Positions 12,601 to 30,500 of a DNA stretch of 64,000 nucleotides are shown here, in pieces. Positions within the stretch are counted from its first letter, which is position 1; every line of letters starts with the position of its first letter. Source of the stretch: Escallonia rubra (taxonomy: Eukaryota; Streptophyta; Magnoliopsida; Escalloniales; Escalloniaceae); contig JAVXUO010001298.1 in the NCBI GenBank assembly GCA_033065855.1, positions 186,001 through 250,000 of the forward strand. Direction: 5' to 3'. Both the position numbers and the translations under genes were made by a program. The notes beneath the pieces were generated by a model. The model searched no databases. It worked only from the letters and a program-made list of their open reading frames with translations, and was not told the DNA's origin.

Positions 12601-14948
12601 GGTTTGCAAATTACAAGGAAAATACTCATGAAAATAACTCATTAATCTCCTCAAAACTCTTCCTTGTGCCAGCATTCGCCAACCAAAAATTGACAATAGA
12701 TGAGCCCCATTTTTTACTCCCTAAGATCTCACTACGGTGTGGAACTTGCCCTAAAGAAACACCAACCAACAGACCATGGTCTTGCTTATATGTATATCTA
12801 GCATCACCAGGAACCTAAGTTGACCAGTTTTTATAGAGTCAACGAATAAGGACGACTTACGACGCCAAGATTGCAATTCTCACAAATTTGGAATTTGTTG
12901 GTTCTATTATGTTCTTAGTTATGATTAAGTCATGACAAGTTTTTTTTTTTTTAGTACATAAATAAAGCGTTATTTACATCTTAGTCATCTCATCAAGGGC
13001 ATACAGCAAAATACTGACCTTTCCTCTGATGATAAGAATTTGTCATTGATGAGTTTCTGGAGCATTGCATCCTGACATCCATTAAACACACCGATCAATT
13101 GTTAGACTCTAATAACCAACGACATAAAGAAACATATTAATACATGAAGTGGGATCCTAGGCAACAGTTGAGGCCAATATTTTTTTGTTTGTACGCCGGT
13201 AAAGCTTCTTCCATTAGACTAGACGTACTAAGTAGACCTAAGGAAAGTAAAACCTGCAGAAGTGCAGGAAACAATGTCGAACAGATATGTGTTCTGTGTT
13301 AGATTTGTGCAGCAAGTTAGAATGAAGTTCTTTACTAGACTTATTAGTCCATTTTCTCATATTGTAGTAGTGAGCGATTGTACACTAGCAAAACATGAAA
13401 TGTCTAACATAAAGGCTAAATAAACAGACTGCTCAAGTGAAAGGCAGAAAATAAAAGGGTGCATAAACAGCTAATATAATATGATAGCTTGTGATAGCTG
13501 TTAAGAAATCAATAAATACATATAATGAATATCATTAAGAAATCAATAAATACTCAACAGATATATGAAGATGCCATAGAGGGACGAAGCTATAAGTTTA
13601 AATAAAGTGCAAATCAAGAAGAGTTTTTCAGGAAAAAAAAGTTATTGCCTTTGGTAGCATGAGCAAATCCAAGCTCTTCAAGACGAAGCCAAGTTAGAAG
13701 AAAATGCAACAAATGAACTCTCTAATAGGACTTGCACCACGAATTGTCAGAAAAGAGATCTCTTCAAATGCAGAAATTTCTAACAACTAAGAAAACCCCA
13801 TACCTGGGCCTCACATCTTACTACTGCCATCACACGATCATTAAATTCCTCAATATTCAGTGGCGGGAACAAAAAGTGCCTGCGAGCATACAGCTGCATA
13901 TATTTCAAGAACCATCACAAATATGACTGTATTATTCAATAGCTTAGTAACAATTGAGAGAAAAAAAAAGTAGTACAGCTACAGTGTAAACTCTTCAATA
14001 TCTTCAAAAACCATGACAAGCTTTGTATCTAGATCGTTATCAAAATATGTTTTAAGCAAATAAAATAAAATCAGACCATTCAGCACCTGCATGGTAGTCA
14101 GTCCTTCTTTCATTGCATTTCTTTGATAGTATTTCGTAGTAGATAATGTATTTTAACCTCAAATTACGTTACTCCTATCCATAAAATTATTTTTGCTCAT
14201 GAAACACGTAATTTGCAATAATTTGATCTACGAAAAGTATCACTTGAATATAAGATTCAAACAATGAACTAAAAAGTCTACAAAATCAAATCATAAACCT
14301 CGTAGATACAGTCTCCAATGTAGGCTAGCGAAGCTGCATTGTATGTTGATCGAGGCTTCTCCACCTTCGGCGCACTCGGCAACCACGTGTCGAGACCCAT
14401 ATAGGTTTCATCCAATTTCACTGTGTTCCAGCCAAACCACAAATATAATTTATAAGCATTGACACAGATATAGCCTCAATTCCCTCATTTTTTTCATAAT
14501 TTATGTCCCCTCCTGACTCTATACAAATACTTCGGATTGAATTCGAACAACCAGACACCAATTTGGAACTCAAACAATAGCTATATATCAAAAAGTTCAG
14601 ATTGACAGGCCAAACTAGAGCAACAACAGCGAGTAAACCAGTCTATACATACTCAGCAGCAGTATTTTTCCAAAAGTCAAAAGGGTACGAGAATTATAAA
14701 CAAAAGTCGCTAACCAATGTTGGGGATTGCGGGTCTATACCTTGTTTAGGCTTTTGGATGTCGCGGCTGAGGAGGTCTGGAATGGAAACGTTTGTTCTGG
14801 TAGTTGAGGTTGTTACGGTGACGGCTGGTCGGGTGGTTGTGGTCGTCGGATTTTTGGGGGTGGTGCGGTGGGGAGTGTAAGGGAGTCTCTGCAGTGTGTC
14901 GTATGAAGCTTTCAGCTTCAGTGAAAACATTGGCAGAGCAACAGCCAT
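9622..14948 (-). CDS. RNC: Mini-ribonuclease III-like protein, probably chloroplastic (RNC3/RNC4 type)
   Basis: Double-strand-specific RNase III-family enzyme with a catalytic domain only. The plant members act in plastids on 23S rRNA and intron-containing RNAs. Exons on the minus strand: 14,948-14,741, 14,420-14,299, 13,893-13,804, 13,071-13,019, 11,575-11,473, 11,006-10,901 and, tentatively, 9,719-9,622. All introns are GT-AG and the exons stay in frame, giving about 259 aa. The first 68 or so residues are Ser/Thr/Pro-rich and basic with almost no acidic residues, like a transit peptide. The signature SLAYIGDCIYELYARRH contains the metal-binding Asp, and SSLETLVGYLYL supplies the second acidic motif; both are hallmarks of mini-III. 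The spliced tail (EGDEKTQAKSEGEEYHR) is acidic and depends on a weak CCTGAG acceptor, so the last exon is uncertain; the core family call is not. It lies divergently to the helicase gene, as the RNC3 and RH20 loci do in Arabidopsis. Confidence 0.85.
10421..10544. mobile_element. 124-bp MITE inside the last RNC intron
   Basis: The left end AGGGAATGTCTATTTCCACA and the reverse complement of the right end AGGGAGCGTCTATTTTCCAC form terminal inverted repeats of about 28 bp. ATGCA flanks both sides as a possible target duplication. Relatives lie at 8,121 and 3,693-3,845. No coding capacity. Confidence 0.65.
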
Positions 14949-15304
14949 GGTTTTAGGGGTTTAACTTCAGACGGGCATGATGACCCAAAATGCTATCTTT
15001 TGGAGCACCTGTCCGTTCGGGTTATGGCTCTTATTATTTATTTTTTCCCTGATAAAATTAATTTTTTTTCTCGATTTGGTGTCTCGAAGTCATTAACAAA
15101 CTTAATATTTTTAGCTAATTTGTGAGCTACCTCGTTACCGGTATGTCTCACCGGCATTGTCTCACAAGTCGTTAACTTATGATTTTTTAATTTTTAAAAA
15201 AACTTGTGACCAATTTAATTTGAATAATCTGGGACCTATAGTATATTCTTCTTGTGTAGCTTAAAAATTTGCGAAATTTAATGTCAAAAGTACATACTAC
15301 TTTT

Positions 15305-15433
15305 TGTGAAAGTATTCACCTCAAAACTAATTAGCAATGAGGGGAGAGGCCTACAAGGTATATGTATTGAAGTATTATTTATTATTTACCGATGTGGGAT
15401 TGATACCCAATGTGAGATTTATATCTCTCAACA
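15305..15433 (-). repeat. TRIM 3' LTR
   Basis: This copy is nearest the purine tract and differs from the other LTR at a number of scattered positions, so the insertion is not recent. Confidence 0.85.
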
Positions 15434-15558
15434 CGCCCCCTTACGTATGCCCTGACTGGTTTTTGAGTGGGTCTAGCACGTGAAAATTTGACTGGGTGAT
15501 AGCGATGAACTAATTATGCATTTGTCTGTTGGCCCTGGATCAACCAACTCGGATATCA

Positions 15559-15688
15559 TGTGAAAGTATCAATTTCAAAATCAATTGATAATGAGGGGAG
15601 AGGCCTACGAGACATATGTATTGAAGTATTGTTTATTATTTGCCCGATGTGAGATTGATACCTAATGTGGGGTTTATATCTCTCAACA
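15559..15688 (-). repeat. TRIM 5' LTR
   Basis: This LTR adjoins the primer-binding-site-like sequence on its inner side and carries TG...CA ends. Confidence 0.85.
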
Positions 15689-15799
15689 CTTTTCCTGTGA
15701 TATGGTGTTCTTATCTTTGAAAAAAAAAATGAAATTTTCGTGTGCAAAAGTATGAGGTATAAGCACCTCGGTGTTGATTTTGACAGGGGCATGTCCTTT

Positions 15800-15862
15800 G
15801 TTATGCGTCTTGCCAATAACTTTATAGCATATATGCGTCTTGCCAATGACTTTATTCTTAAC
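15800..15862. repeat. Short tandem duplication, about 31-bp unit
   Basis: ATGCGTCTTGCCAATAACTT and ATGCGTCTTGCCAATGACTT occur one after the other with only one difference over the first 20 bases. Confidence 0.6.
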
Positions 15863-16129
15863 CAATAAAAGGTTATTCCTCAAAGTCACTAGGCTGCCCT
15901 TGACCTAGCTAGTTTTAACTTTATCAATTTCAACGGTTCCATGACATGTCTTCAATGTGAATATGACACTAGATTTAGATAACCGAAAAGAATTTCTTGT
16001 TGTTGTCCATATCCCATTGCAAATAACACCATTCTTCGGGTCTTAAGCTCTCTTGATACCAAGCCGCCCTTCACACTTAGGGACACACACACACATACAT
16101 CTGAAGCTACTTTAGTACCGGCGCTCCTC

Positions 16130-17460
16130 GTCCCACTTATCGCTCCCTAGGTTCTCTTTCAGTTTTTGTTTAATAGGCTCATGCCAAGGAAAATGGGTTC
16201 GCAGTCGACATGGAGGTGTCACAAGGAATGCAGCCCGAGTCAGATGCCAAATGTGTTGATGTGGGACACAGCAAGGGTGGAGCAATGACGGAGACCAAGG
16301 GCTTCCCAGACAGAGTCTGAGGGTGGCAGTGCTGCGAGGGCGATGTCACATGATGAATACACGACGACAGTCACAATCTGATGCTTAGGTCCAGAGTCAA
16401 GGTCATGTATGTTTCTCTTTCTAGAATTCTAGAGTGATAAAGTGAAAATGTCAAAGTGAAAAATGTTCCACCGTCCCCAATGAATTCTCAAGACCCCTAT
16501 TTATAGAGGTTGAGATGATGATGTCATCAGCCGACACGTGGCGCTCCCCCCCCCCCCCCCGGAGTGACACGTCACCGGGGGGTCCACAGGTGTCGGTGTT
16601 CTACGGACTGTCGGATGGCATATTCACCCAACCTGCTCCTCACAACGTCGCTCTATTTGTCTCGAAAGACAGGCTCCCACAGCGTCGGTGTGGCCAGAGA
16701 ACCCCCATTGATCTAGCCACCAATCCAAGCCCTTGCAGAGTCCCACAGGCCTGACAGAATTGGGGAAGACCTGATCCCCAACTGCTAGGCAAACTAGGCG
16801 CGATGCCCTCTGAAGACCTGCTCCCGTCTCGGAGTGACCCGGGGGTCATAGTCCCTAGGGGTGCCGATGCAAGCCCTCAGTGCCAGAGCACGTAGGCCAG
16901 TCACACAGACACTCTAGCGGAGATAGTGTCCCGGAGGAGTCGCCTATCCCCGCGGATAAGATCTTGTGCCGGAGCACTCGGAGCGCGTCAAGGTAACATC
17001 CAGGAGGAGCCGTTTACCCGACGGGCCAAGGTAGCATCCCGGAGGAGCCATCTACCTGGCGGAATGGGAGTCTTCATGCCGGAGTACTTAGAGCTCCCTG
17101 GCGAAGATAGTGTCCCGAAGTAGTCGCCTATCCCCGTAGGATGATGTACACTCTAGAGAGTGGGTCGAAGCATGTGTCCACGACCAAGGCAAGGTGCGCA
17201 TGGTGTGGTGAAAGGATGGACCAATGTAAGGAGCATGGTAGTATGACAGAGAGCCAGGGGGCACGACTGTGTTAGTGGCGCGGCGGAGTGTTGTAGTGCG
17301 ACATGGGTCGCGGAGACGGTGCATTGGTGACGGACGACGAGCGTCGCGGAGATGATGCCCGGGCGACGAGTGTCGCGGAGTCGGCAAACGAGCACAGGCG
17401 ACGGGGGTCGTGGAGACGGCGTGCGGGTGACGGACTACGAGCGATCTACCTGGCTGTTGG
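16130..17460. mobile_element. GC-rich repetitive block, possible LTR-retrotransposon remnant
   Basis: This stretch is visibly far richer in G+C than its surroundings. At 16,490-16,545 a core-promoter-like sequence (CCCCTATTTATAGAGG) is followed by GACACGTGGCGC and a poly-C run, as in some plant LTR promoters. From 16,922 to 17,132 there are four related 27-nt units, and at 17,290-17,440 an imperfect minisatellite built on GACGAGCGTCGCGGAGA. I see no gag or pol motif and no clear matching LTR pair, so the retrotransposon origin is inference. Confidence 0.4.
16922..17132. repeat. Four 27-nt hairpin units
   Basis: Units at 16,922-16,948, 16,992-17,018, 17,030-17,056 and 17,106-17,132 are each exactly 27 nt. 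Their ends pair as GATAG/CTATC, GGTAA/TTACC, GGTAG/CTACC and GATAG/CTATC. Bases 2 and 5 change between units together with their partners 26 and 23. The middle is conserved (TCCCGGAGGAG with minor changes) and can form an inner TCC/GGA stem. Confidence 0.7.
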
Positions 17461-17502
17461 GGGGGGGGGGTCTCAAAACAAAAACCAAAACCTAAAACCC
17501 AA

Positions 17503-18085
17503 GGCTCCGTTTTGGTAACACTTATTTTTTCAATTGTTTCTCCAGTTTTGTAAACTGAAGAATTTAAACACGTTTGACACACAGTTTTTATTTTTTTTCT
17601 TCAGTTTTGAATACCAGTTTTAAAAACAGGGCTATTTTTCAAAACTCTAAAAATGAGTTTTCGGTTTTTATTTTGAGACCACTACCCTCCTACCGCCGGA
17701 AGCCACCGCCCACCGTCGACAGCCTCCTCCAGTAGCCCCTAGCTACTGCCGTCGACTGCCGGCAGCCACCGACTGCCACCACTACCGCAAATCACCACCA
17801 AAGAAAAAACTCAAAATAAAAACTGGGTAATCAAATATCCATTTATTTTAGTAAAAAAAAAATATTTTCAATTGTTTTTGATTTTTTTGAAAACAGAAAA
17901 CCAAAACTAGAAGTGTTACCAAACGTTATCCAAAACTCTAAAATGAGAGTTTTTAAAAACAATCAGTTTTAAAAATTAGTTTTTAAAACTGAAGGAAAAA
18001 AAAAAAAAAAATTGTCAAACACTTTTTTTTTTCTTCCGGTTTACAAAATTGAAATAAAAAAACTGAAATCAAATGATTTTCAAAT
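17503..18085. mobile_element. Nested inverted-repeat elements (MITE-like)
   Basis: GGTAACACTT near 17,513 is matched by AAGTGTTACC at 17,911-17,920, giving an inner element of about 429 bp (17,503-17,931). Flanking 9-mers AAAACCCAA and AAAACTCTA agree at 7 of 9 positions, a possible decayed target duplication. A second inverted similarity of AGTTTT-rich sequence pairs about 17,520-17,690 with 17,930-18,080. The centre (17,690-17,800) is a CCACCG-rich, gene-like insert without a convincing ORF. The cluster ends about 250 bp before the helicase start codon. Confidence 0.55.
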
Positions 18086-18337
18086 AAGAGCTCAGAGCCG
18101 GGATATCCATGGTCGGTGTAGGCCGAGTCGAACCATCCCCAATTCGTCTATTCCTTATTAGGACTTCTGAACCAGGTGCAGGGACATCCTCATGCCCGAT
18201 CGGACGACAAATTCATACGGAGCCAAACGCGCCCCAAAGCGTTAGAAATACACCACCGGTCTACGGCGGTGCAGCAAGCGTGCTAACGAAAATTCATCAG
18301 AACCTGCGCTCACTGAAGTACAGTGCAGTCAACAAAC

Positions 18338-24987
<6,650 letters not shown>

Positions 24988-25605
24988 CAAAATGAACTCA
25001 AGGCTTGGGTGCTATGGATCTTCAAGCCTGTAGGTTTGGTCCACTTCTAGAACTGTTAAATGTAATTTTTTTTTCTTTTTCAAAATCTTTATTGCTTCCT
25101 GGTTTTCCATGTAATATCAGTAGAGACTTTTTACGACTATATGGTGGAATCAAAGCTTTTCTCTCTTTTTGCTCACTTAGCCCGACGGTGTAGAATCCAT
25201 GTATCTCTAAAGATGAGTACCTGTTTCATCATCAACAGCAGAGTTACTCGTTGCAGATAATTCTTTGTTTTAGGGACTCCACAGAGCCCTGAAGATTGTG
25301 CCCTGATCTACATAGAAAAAACAGGGTGTGAAGTTTGAATGTTGAAGTTAGGTATTGTCTGCTTCTTTTGCCGTTCCTTCAGAGCTAGGTTGCTTTGTGG
25401 GTTTTTGTCCCAAAAATGTCATTGTGGAAATCAGGAATGACTCGCTAGGGTATAAAGCAATCAATCTAACAATGGAGAATGTACCCATCTATCTGGCTCT
25501 CAAATGATCCAATTTGTGCCCAAGAGAAAAGATTAGCCAATAAATAATACTCCTATTTACGTACCTGTCTTTTTCGTGGTCTAACAACTTCATCCATTTT
25601 ATTTT

Positions 25606-26844
25606 GGGAAAATTGTAAAAACCACCCTCGTGGTTTGAGCCATTTGCAAAAAGACCCCTGTAGTTACAAAAGTTGCAAAGATACATCTGTGGTCGCAAAA
25701 GTGTTGCAACCGTCAAAAAAATCGTTCAAACTAACGGCAACAATGCGTTTGGCAGAGATTAATTTAACGAAATGACCAAGTTGCCCTCTATTTCTTCTTC
25801 TCTTCCCAAACCCTAATTTTCTTTCCTACTCTAATCACCTAAACCCTAACCACCGCCACCTCCTGCTCCACCAAATCGCCTGCTGCCATCAGCCCCTCAA
25901 GCCAAAACCCTAACCGCTCTCACCAAGCCCCATCCACCACCACCCTTCATTTCTGCCACCACCCAACCTTGTGCGTCTATGCTGTCGCAGCCTCGTCACC
26001 GTGCGCCGTCGATGTAAGCCCTTCACAATCCCGCCGCCACCATTCTGTTTGCCAGCCACAACCGGCGCCACCATCAGCCCCACCCAATCCCGATGCCGCC
26101 ATCACCGCCCAAACTTATCGCACAAAAATTCGCACAAGCTAAGATTAATTTCGGTGCAACGCCGACAATTCGAACCCTAATCGCACAAACTAAGATCTAG
26201 GTTTTCAAATTGCAATGTGCAATTGAAACCCTAGATCTGACTTTGTGCAATTCGGGTAAATCAGATCTGGGCTTAGATCTAGGGTTTCACAAACTTTGAT
26301 GTTGTTGATTTGCCGAAATTGCACAAACTTAGATCTAGGGTTTCAATCGCACCTTGCGATTGAAACCTTAGATCTAAGTATGTGCGATTTGATGAGGCAG
26401 TGGCGGCGACGGGTTTCGATGAGGCAGGTAGCAACGGGGCGGTCGTGGGTAAGGCAGGTGGCAGACGGGGTGGGGTGATGGAGGCAGTGGCGGCGACGGG
26501 TTTCGATTAGGCGGAGTTGTGGTAGTGATGAGAGAGATCTGCTTCGGCTTGTGGACACGGCAGACATGGCTGGGTGATGGTGGCAGGGGCGGCGGGGCTG
26601 TGAGGGAGAGAGGGCTTGGGCTTGTGTCCATGAATGGCAGGCTGGAGTGGCGGCGGTGTGGCTAGGGTGGTCTCTGCTGGAGACTTTTGTTGGCAGGGGT
26701 ATTTTGGACAATATTTTCATTTCGTTACGAAAACCGTTGGTTGCAACACTTTTGCGACCACGGGTGTATCTTTGCAACTTTTGTAAATACATGGATCTTT
26801 TTGCAAATGGCTCAAACCACGAGGGTTTTTTTTACAATTTTTCC
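25606..26844. mobile_element. Mutator-type non-autonomous element with long terminal inverted repeats
   Basis: Terminal inverted repeats of more than 100 bp start GGGAAAATTGTAAAAACC on the left and GGAAAAATTGTAAAAA on the reverse-complemented right, and stay alignable through AAAAGTGTTGCAACC. The element is flanked by a perfect 9-bp duplication TTTTATTTT (25,597-25,605 and 26,845-26,853), the size typical of Mutator-like elements. The interior (1.0 kb) is rich in GCC/ACC on one side and GGC/GGT on the other, with several AGATCTAGGGTTTC foldbacks. No transposase motif was seen. Confidence 0.85.
26200..26378. repeat. Foldbacks built on AGATCTAGGGTTTC
   Basis: Inside the Mutator-type element, AGATCTAGGGTTTCAATCGC is followed after 4 nt by a nearly perfect complementary arm (GCGATTGAAACCTTAGATCT, about 26,355-26,375). 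A similar pair with a different loop lies at about 26,192-26,240. They are internal palindromes of the transposon. Confidence 0.7.
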
Positions 26845-27524
26845 TTTTATTTTCTCCTTTGTCCCATTCACAAATTCAGAATTAAGTGAATGAACTCTTT
26901 GTGTCTCCCATCTGACCCCACCACTGCTGCCACCGCCATCGTTACTGCCAACACCTTCACACCGCAGGACTGCATCCCCACATCCCGAAACCCTTGGAAA
27001 TCCAAAGATGGTTTAATCTTGTGAAGCGACGAAATGACCATGGAAAAGATGATGGTTTGAGGTTAGGAGAATGAACGAATTCCTAGAAAGTCTAAGATGT
27101 GAAGCGATAGTGTTGTTTGCTAGTCGTTTGAGGTGGTGATGCGTGGTAAAAGATGCTGACTGCAACTATGATCCCTAATCTTCGGGTCAAATTTGGGGCC
27201 ATAACCAAATCAAATATAGGTCAATGAACTTTTTTTGCGCCAAAGTGTATGGATCGTCATCTTTCTCCCTCGAGTTGACCATCTAATGTCAAAATTGACA
27301 AACAAACTAGTACATGTTCACGAATTTGAAGATAGAGAGAGGTTAAAAAGTTCAAATATTTGGAGTCAACGGACTTTTTGCAGATTGCCCCCAATAGGTA
27401 AGTGCAATTTACCCCAAAATAATTTTTTTGGGGGAAGTCTTCACAGTACAAACTCTCCGAACCGAAGTGGGACTCTCCGACGATCACGTACCGGCAGTAA
27501 AACCTCGCTTAACGTGTGTCAGGG

Positions 27525-30500
27525 ATGAGCGAAGAAGGTCCAAAGCTCTTCACCAACAAGCCTAAGAAGGGTAATAAAAAGCTGCATCTGAACATCACAT
27601 CACCATTTTCAATTGTTTTTTCTTGCTTTTTATCAAAACAGATTGCAAAGAAAGGAATCTTCTTTTATTTCTTGTTAGTCAACTGATTGGGTATATCTTG
27701 TTCTGCTACTATCAGCGCAGGTGAAACAGTATCAACAACAACATCCTTCGCCGCCGTCAATGGCCACCCCAGCTTCGTCGCAGAATCCGACTCCACCGCC
27801 GCCGCCTCAGCCACCCAAGGTATCGTTTGCCCGGCGCTACAAGTTCCTCTGGCCTCTTCTCTTGACCGTCAATTTCGCCGTTGGAGGTACTTTTTCCTCT
27901 CTCGCTGTATTCTTGTATATCTGTGCTTAGTGAAGTCGAGTACTTTGTACGAGCATTGACGGATTATTGTAAGGCCCGTTCTGACATGATGAGAAACGGG
28001 CTTAGAGAATTTGGATCATATTGTAAAAGGAGCAACTCATAGAGGGACTTGTGGGCTGTGTGAGGATATTGCCCCTGGGTAGAGGGGATAAACATGCTGG
28101 ATGTATGACTACGAGTATTTAAGCAATAGCCAATAGGGTTTCTCGCGTCAGTATTTTGTTTTTTGGGACTTGGTATATAGCATGGAATATGGATAGCATT
28201 TGACTGTGGGATTGTCAAACACCCCAACGGGTTCTGTTCCCACAGGTTTATTGTTAGGTGCTTCTTTTCAGTTTTATTTTGTTGCTATTGGAATTGGATT
28301 TGCAGTAAGTCACAGCAGTGCACCTATGGATCCCAAACTTTATGTTGGCAAACTATGACGTGTGCAAGACCACTTCTGGTTTTGCTTAGTACATAAAAAT
28401 AGGTGAGTTCATTTGAGAAATTTCACGGACTATACTTGTTATCTTCCCTTGGATAAAATTAAGGTGGAAGAAGCCCTTGGTTGGTTACATAACAACCACT
28501 ATAACACCATCCCAACACCACACCACACCACCACTCACCAACCACCCCCTCTCTTCTCCCTGCCCTTTTCCTCTCACCACCCACCCCCTCTCTCCACCAC
28601 AATCACGCCAAAACCACCACAAGCGCGACCATTGCCATCATTTGCACTATACACGCTACTACCACATGAAAACCACAAACGCCCACAAGATTGGCGCTCA
28701 CACACAAAGATCTGCACTGACACATACGCTCTCTATCTTGTGTTTGTGCCATAGATTGGACCACCGTGATTTGTGAATGCATTGTTTTTCTTGATGATTC
28801 TCAGTTAAAATTTGATTTTGGTGGGATACCGTCACAGATCGGACCATTGTGATTTTGTTTCTCGTAAAGATTCTCGGTCGTAATTGCAATGGTGGGTGGT
28901 GGGTGGAGGCAATAGAAGTGCAATTGGCAGTTGGGTGAAGGCAGGGGTGGTTGGTGGTATTGGATGGTGCTATGGTGGTTGGTCGTGGAGGATATTGTGG
29001 TGGTGCGGTGGGTGATGGCAGGGGTGGTTGGTGGTGCTGGGTGGTTTTGTCGAGGTGCCATGGCGGTTGGTTGTGGAGAAAATGGCGGTGGTGTGATGGG
29101 TGACGGCAGGGTGGTTGGTGTTGTTGGGTGGTGCGATGGATGATGGCAGGGGTGTTTGGTGGCGCGCGCGCGCACAGAGAGGGAGGGAGGGAGAAATATG
29201 AAATGGCCACATATGTTTTGGATACGGCTGTCCACTTTGGGAAAACACAATCTTTGGCTTTAATGTACCCCTAAAAGTATTTAAGCAAACTATCAAGACA
29301 AGCAGCACAATATTTTAGTACCCAACCAACAAATAAAAAAATTAAAGCATGAAGCTAACCTAACACATGAAATTGATAACTATCATCCAGTAAATGAAAC
29401 TTGGAAAAAAAAAAAAAAAAAAAACCTTCAGTACGGGAACCTGCTAAACCAGTTTAGCATGGGTGTAGCCTTCACATGTGCAATAAAACTGAAAAACATA
29501 TACTAAAAAACAGAAACATTAACCCTAACTTTAGGATAGCAAATTTAAAGATAGCTTTTCACCATGTTGCTGAACCAGGAAATACATGTTACATAACCAG
29601 TATCATTTGTTCCCTTCAATAACTTACGTTACAGAAGCACTCTCCCCAAAAAAACTTACAAGTCACATGGCTGTCATGTAACCACTTTCTGCCCCAAGTT
29701 CTTAGCATTCAGGAAGAACGCACTTGGTTTGTTGGGTACAATGCTAAGAAGTATCAAATGAACATCCCACTGTCTGAAACACTATTGGTTCTTGGAATGT
29801 GTTGAATCACGGAAATTATTAGATGCACAGTAAAACATGCAACTCTTCCTTCACGGAACATGTTAGTGGTGGAGACAGTGGTGGTGATCTGATTACGAGA
29901 GGTATGAGAGAAAATAGGAAGTGAGAAGAGATTAGGGCAAGTGTGTCTTTTCATAAAAAAATTTAAAGCCATCAGCATTCCGTTTGGTCAAAGGACATTA
30001 GTGCTATTATGGCAAAACACTGTCCTTGACCGAATTTTACCCCTAAACTCAAGGACTTTAGTGATACTATTCTAAACTTTTAGTAGTCAGGTTTGAGTGA
30101 AAGGGTTTAACTCGAGGAAGAGACATTCTACCTTCACACAAGTAGAATTAGACCCTTCATTAGTCTCCATATACGGGCTCGAATGAGTTTGCCAGTGTCC
30201 CTCCTTGGTTTTCATAATGATATGCATAACTCGATGGAGAACCATAGATAGGGGTCTCTCCAACACATAGGAAAATGGACGTCTAGCGGTCTAGGTCTCT
30301 TTTGTTTAAATTTATTTTCTTTTGTATTTGATCTTCTTGTGTTTTATTTAAATTGCACGACCAAGTGCTACTATCTCTAGTGGTCAGTAACAAAAAACTC
30401 CAAAAAGAAAGAGAAATCTTTAGTTTAGCCCTTGACCGACATACCCCTGAGTATCCCAAAGGGTGGGTGCTGACACACGGTTATTTCTGAGTCCATTTCG

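Larger units (their letters stand above)
15305..15688 (-). mobile_element. Complete TRIM (terminal-repeat retrotransposon in miniature)
   Basis: Two direct terminal repeats of 129-130 bp (15,305-15,433 and 15,559-15,688) enclose only about 125 bp. On the minus strand each LTR starts TGTTGAGAGATATAAA and ends ACTTTCACA, so it has TG...CA ends. Directly after the 5' LTR (minus strand) comes TGATATCCGAGTTGG, a diverged match to the initiator-Met tRNA primer-binding site TGGTATCAGAGC. A purine run (AAGGGGGCG) precedes the 3' LTR. The 5-bp target duplication CTTTT lies at 15,300-15,304 and 15,689-15,693. It has no ORF and would need proteins from an autonomous element to move. Confidence 0.9.
24988..27524. 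other. Intergenic region between helicase and membrane-protein gene
   Basis: The first few hundred bases are presumably the 3' UTR of the helicase gene. The middle is occupied by the Mutator-type MITE at 25,606-26,844. The last 600 bases, up to the ATG at 27,525, hold the presumed promoter and 5' UTR; no distinctive element is obvious. Confidence 0.6.

Noticed and set aside
17088..17582. A 164-residue minus-strand open frame
   Set aside because: Arg/His/Pro/Thr-rich composition follows directly from the GC-rich repeats there. It has no domain.
26343..26792. A 149-residue minus-strand open frame
   Set aside because: It lies inside the Mutator-type element and reads through its GGC repeats and terminal repeat. 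No transposase motif.
28698..29308. Several overlapping minus-strand frames rich in His, Pro and Thr
   Set aside because: They are translations of the GGT minisatellite in an intron.
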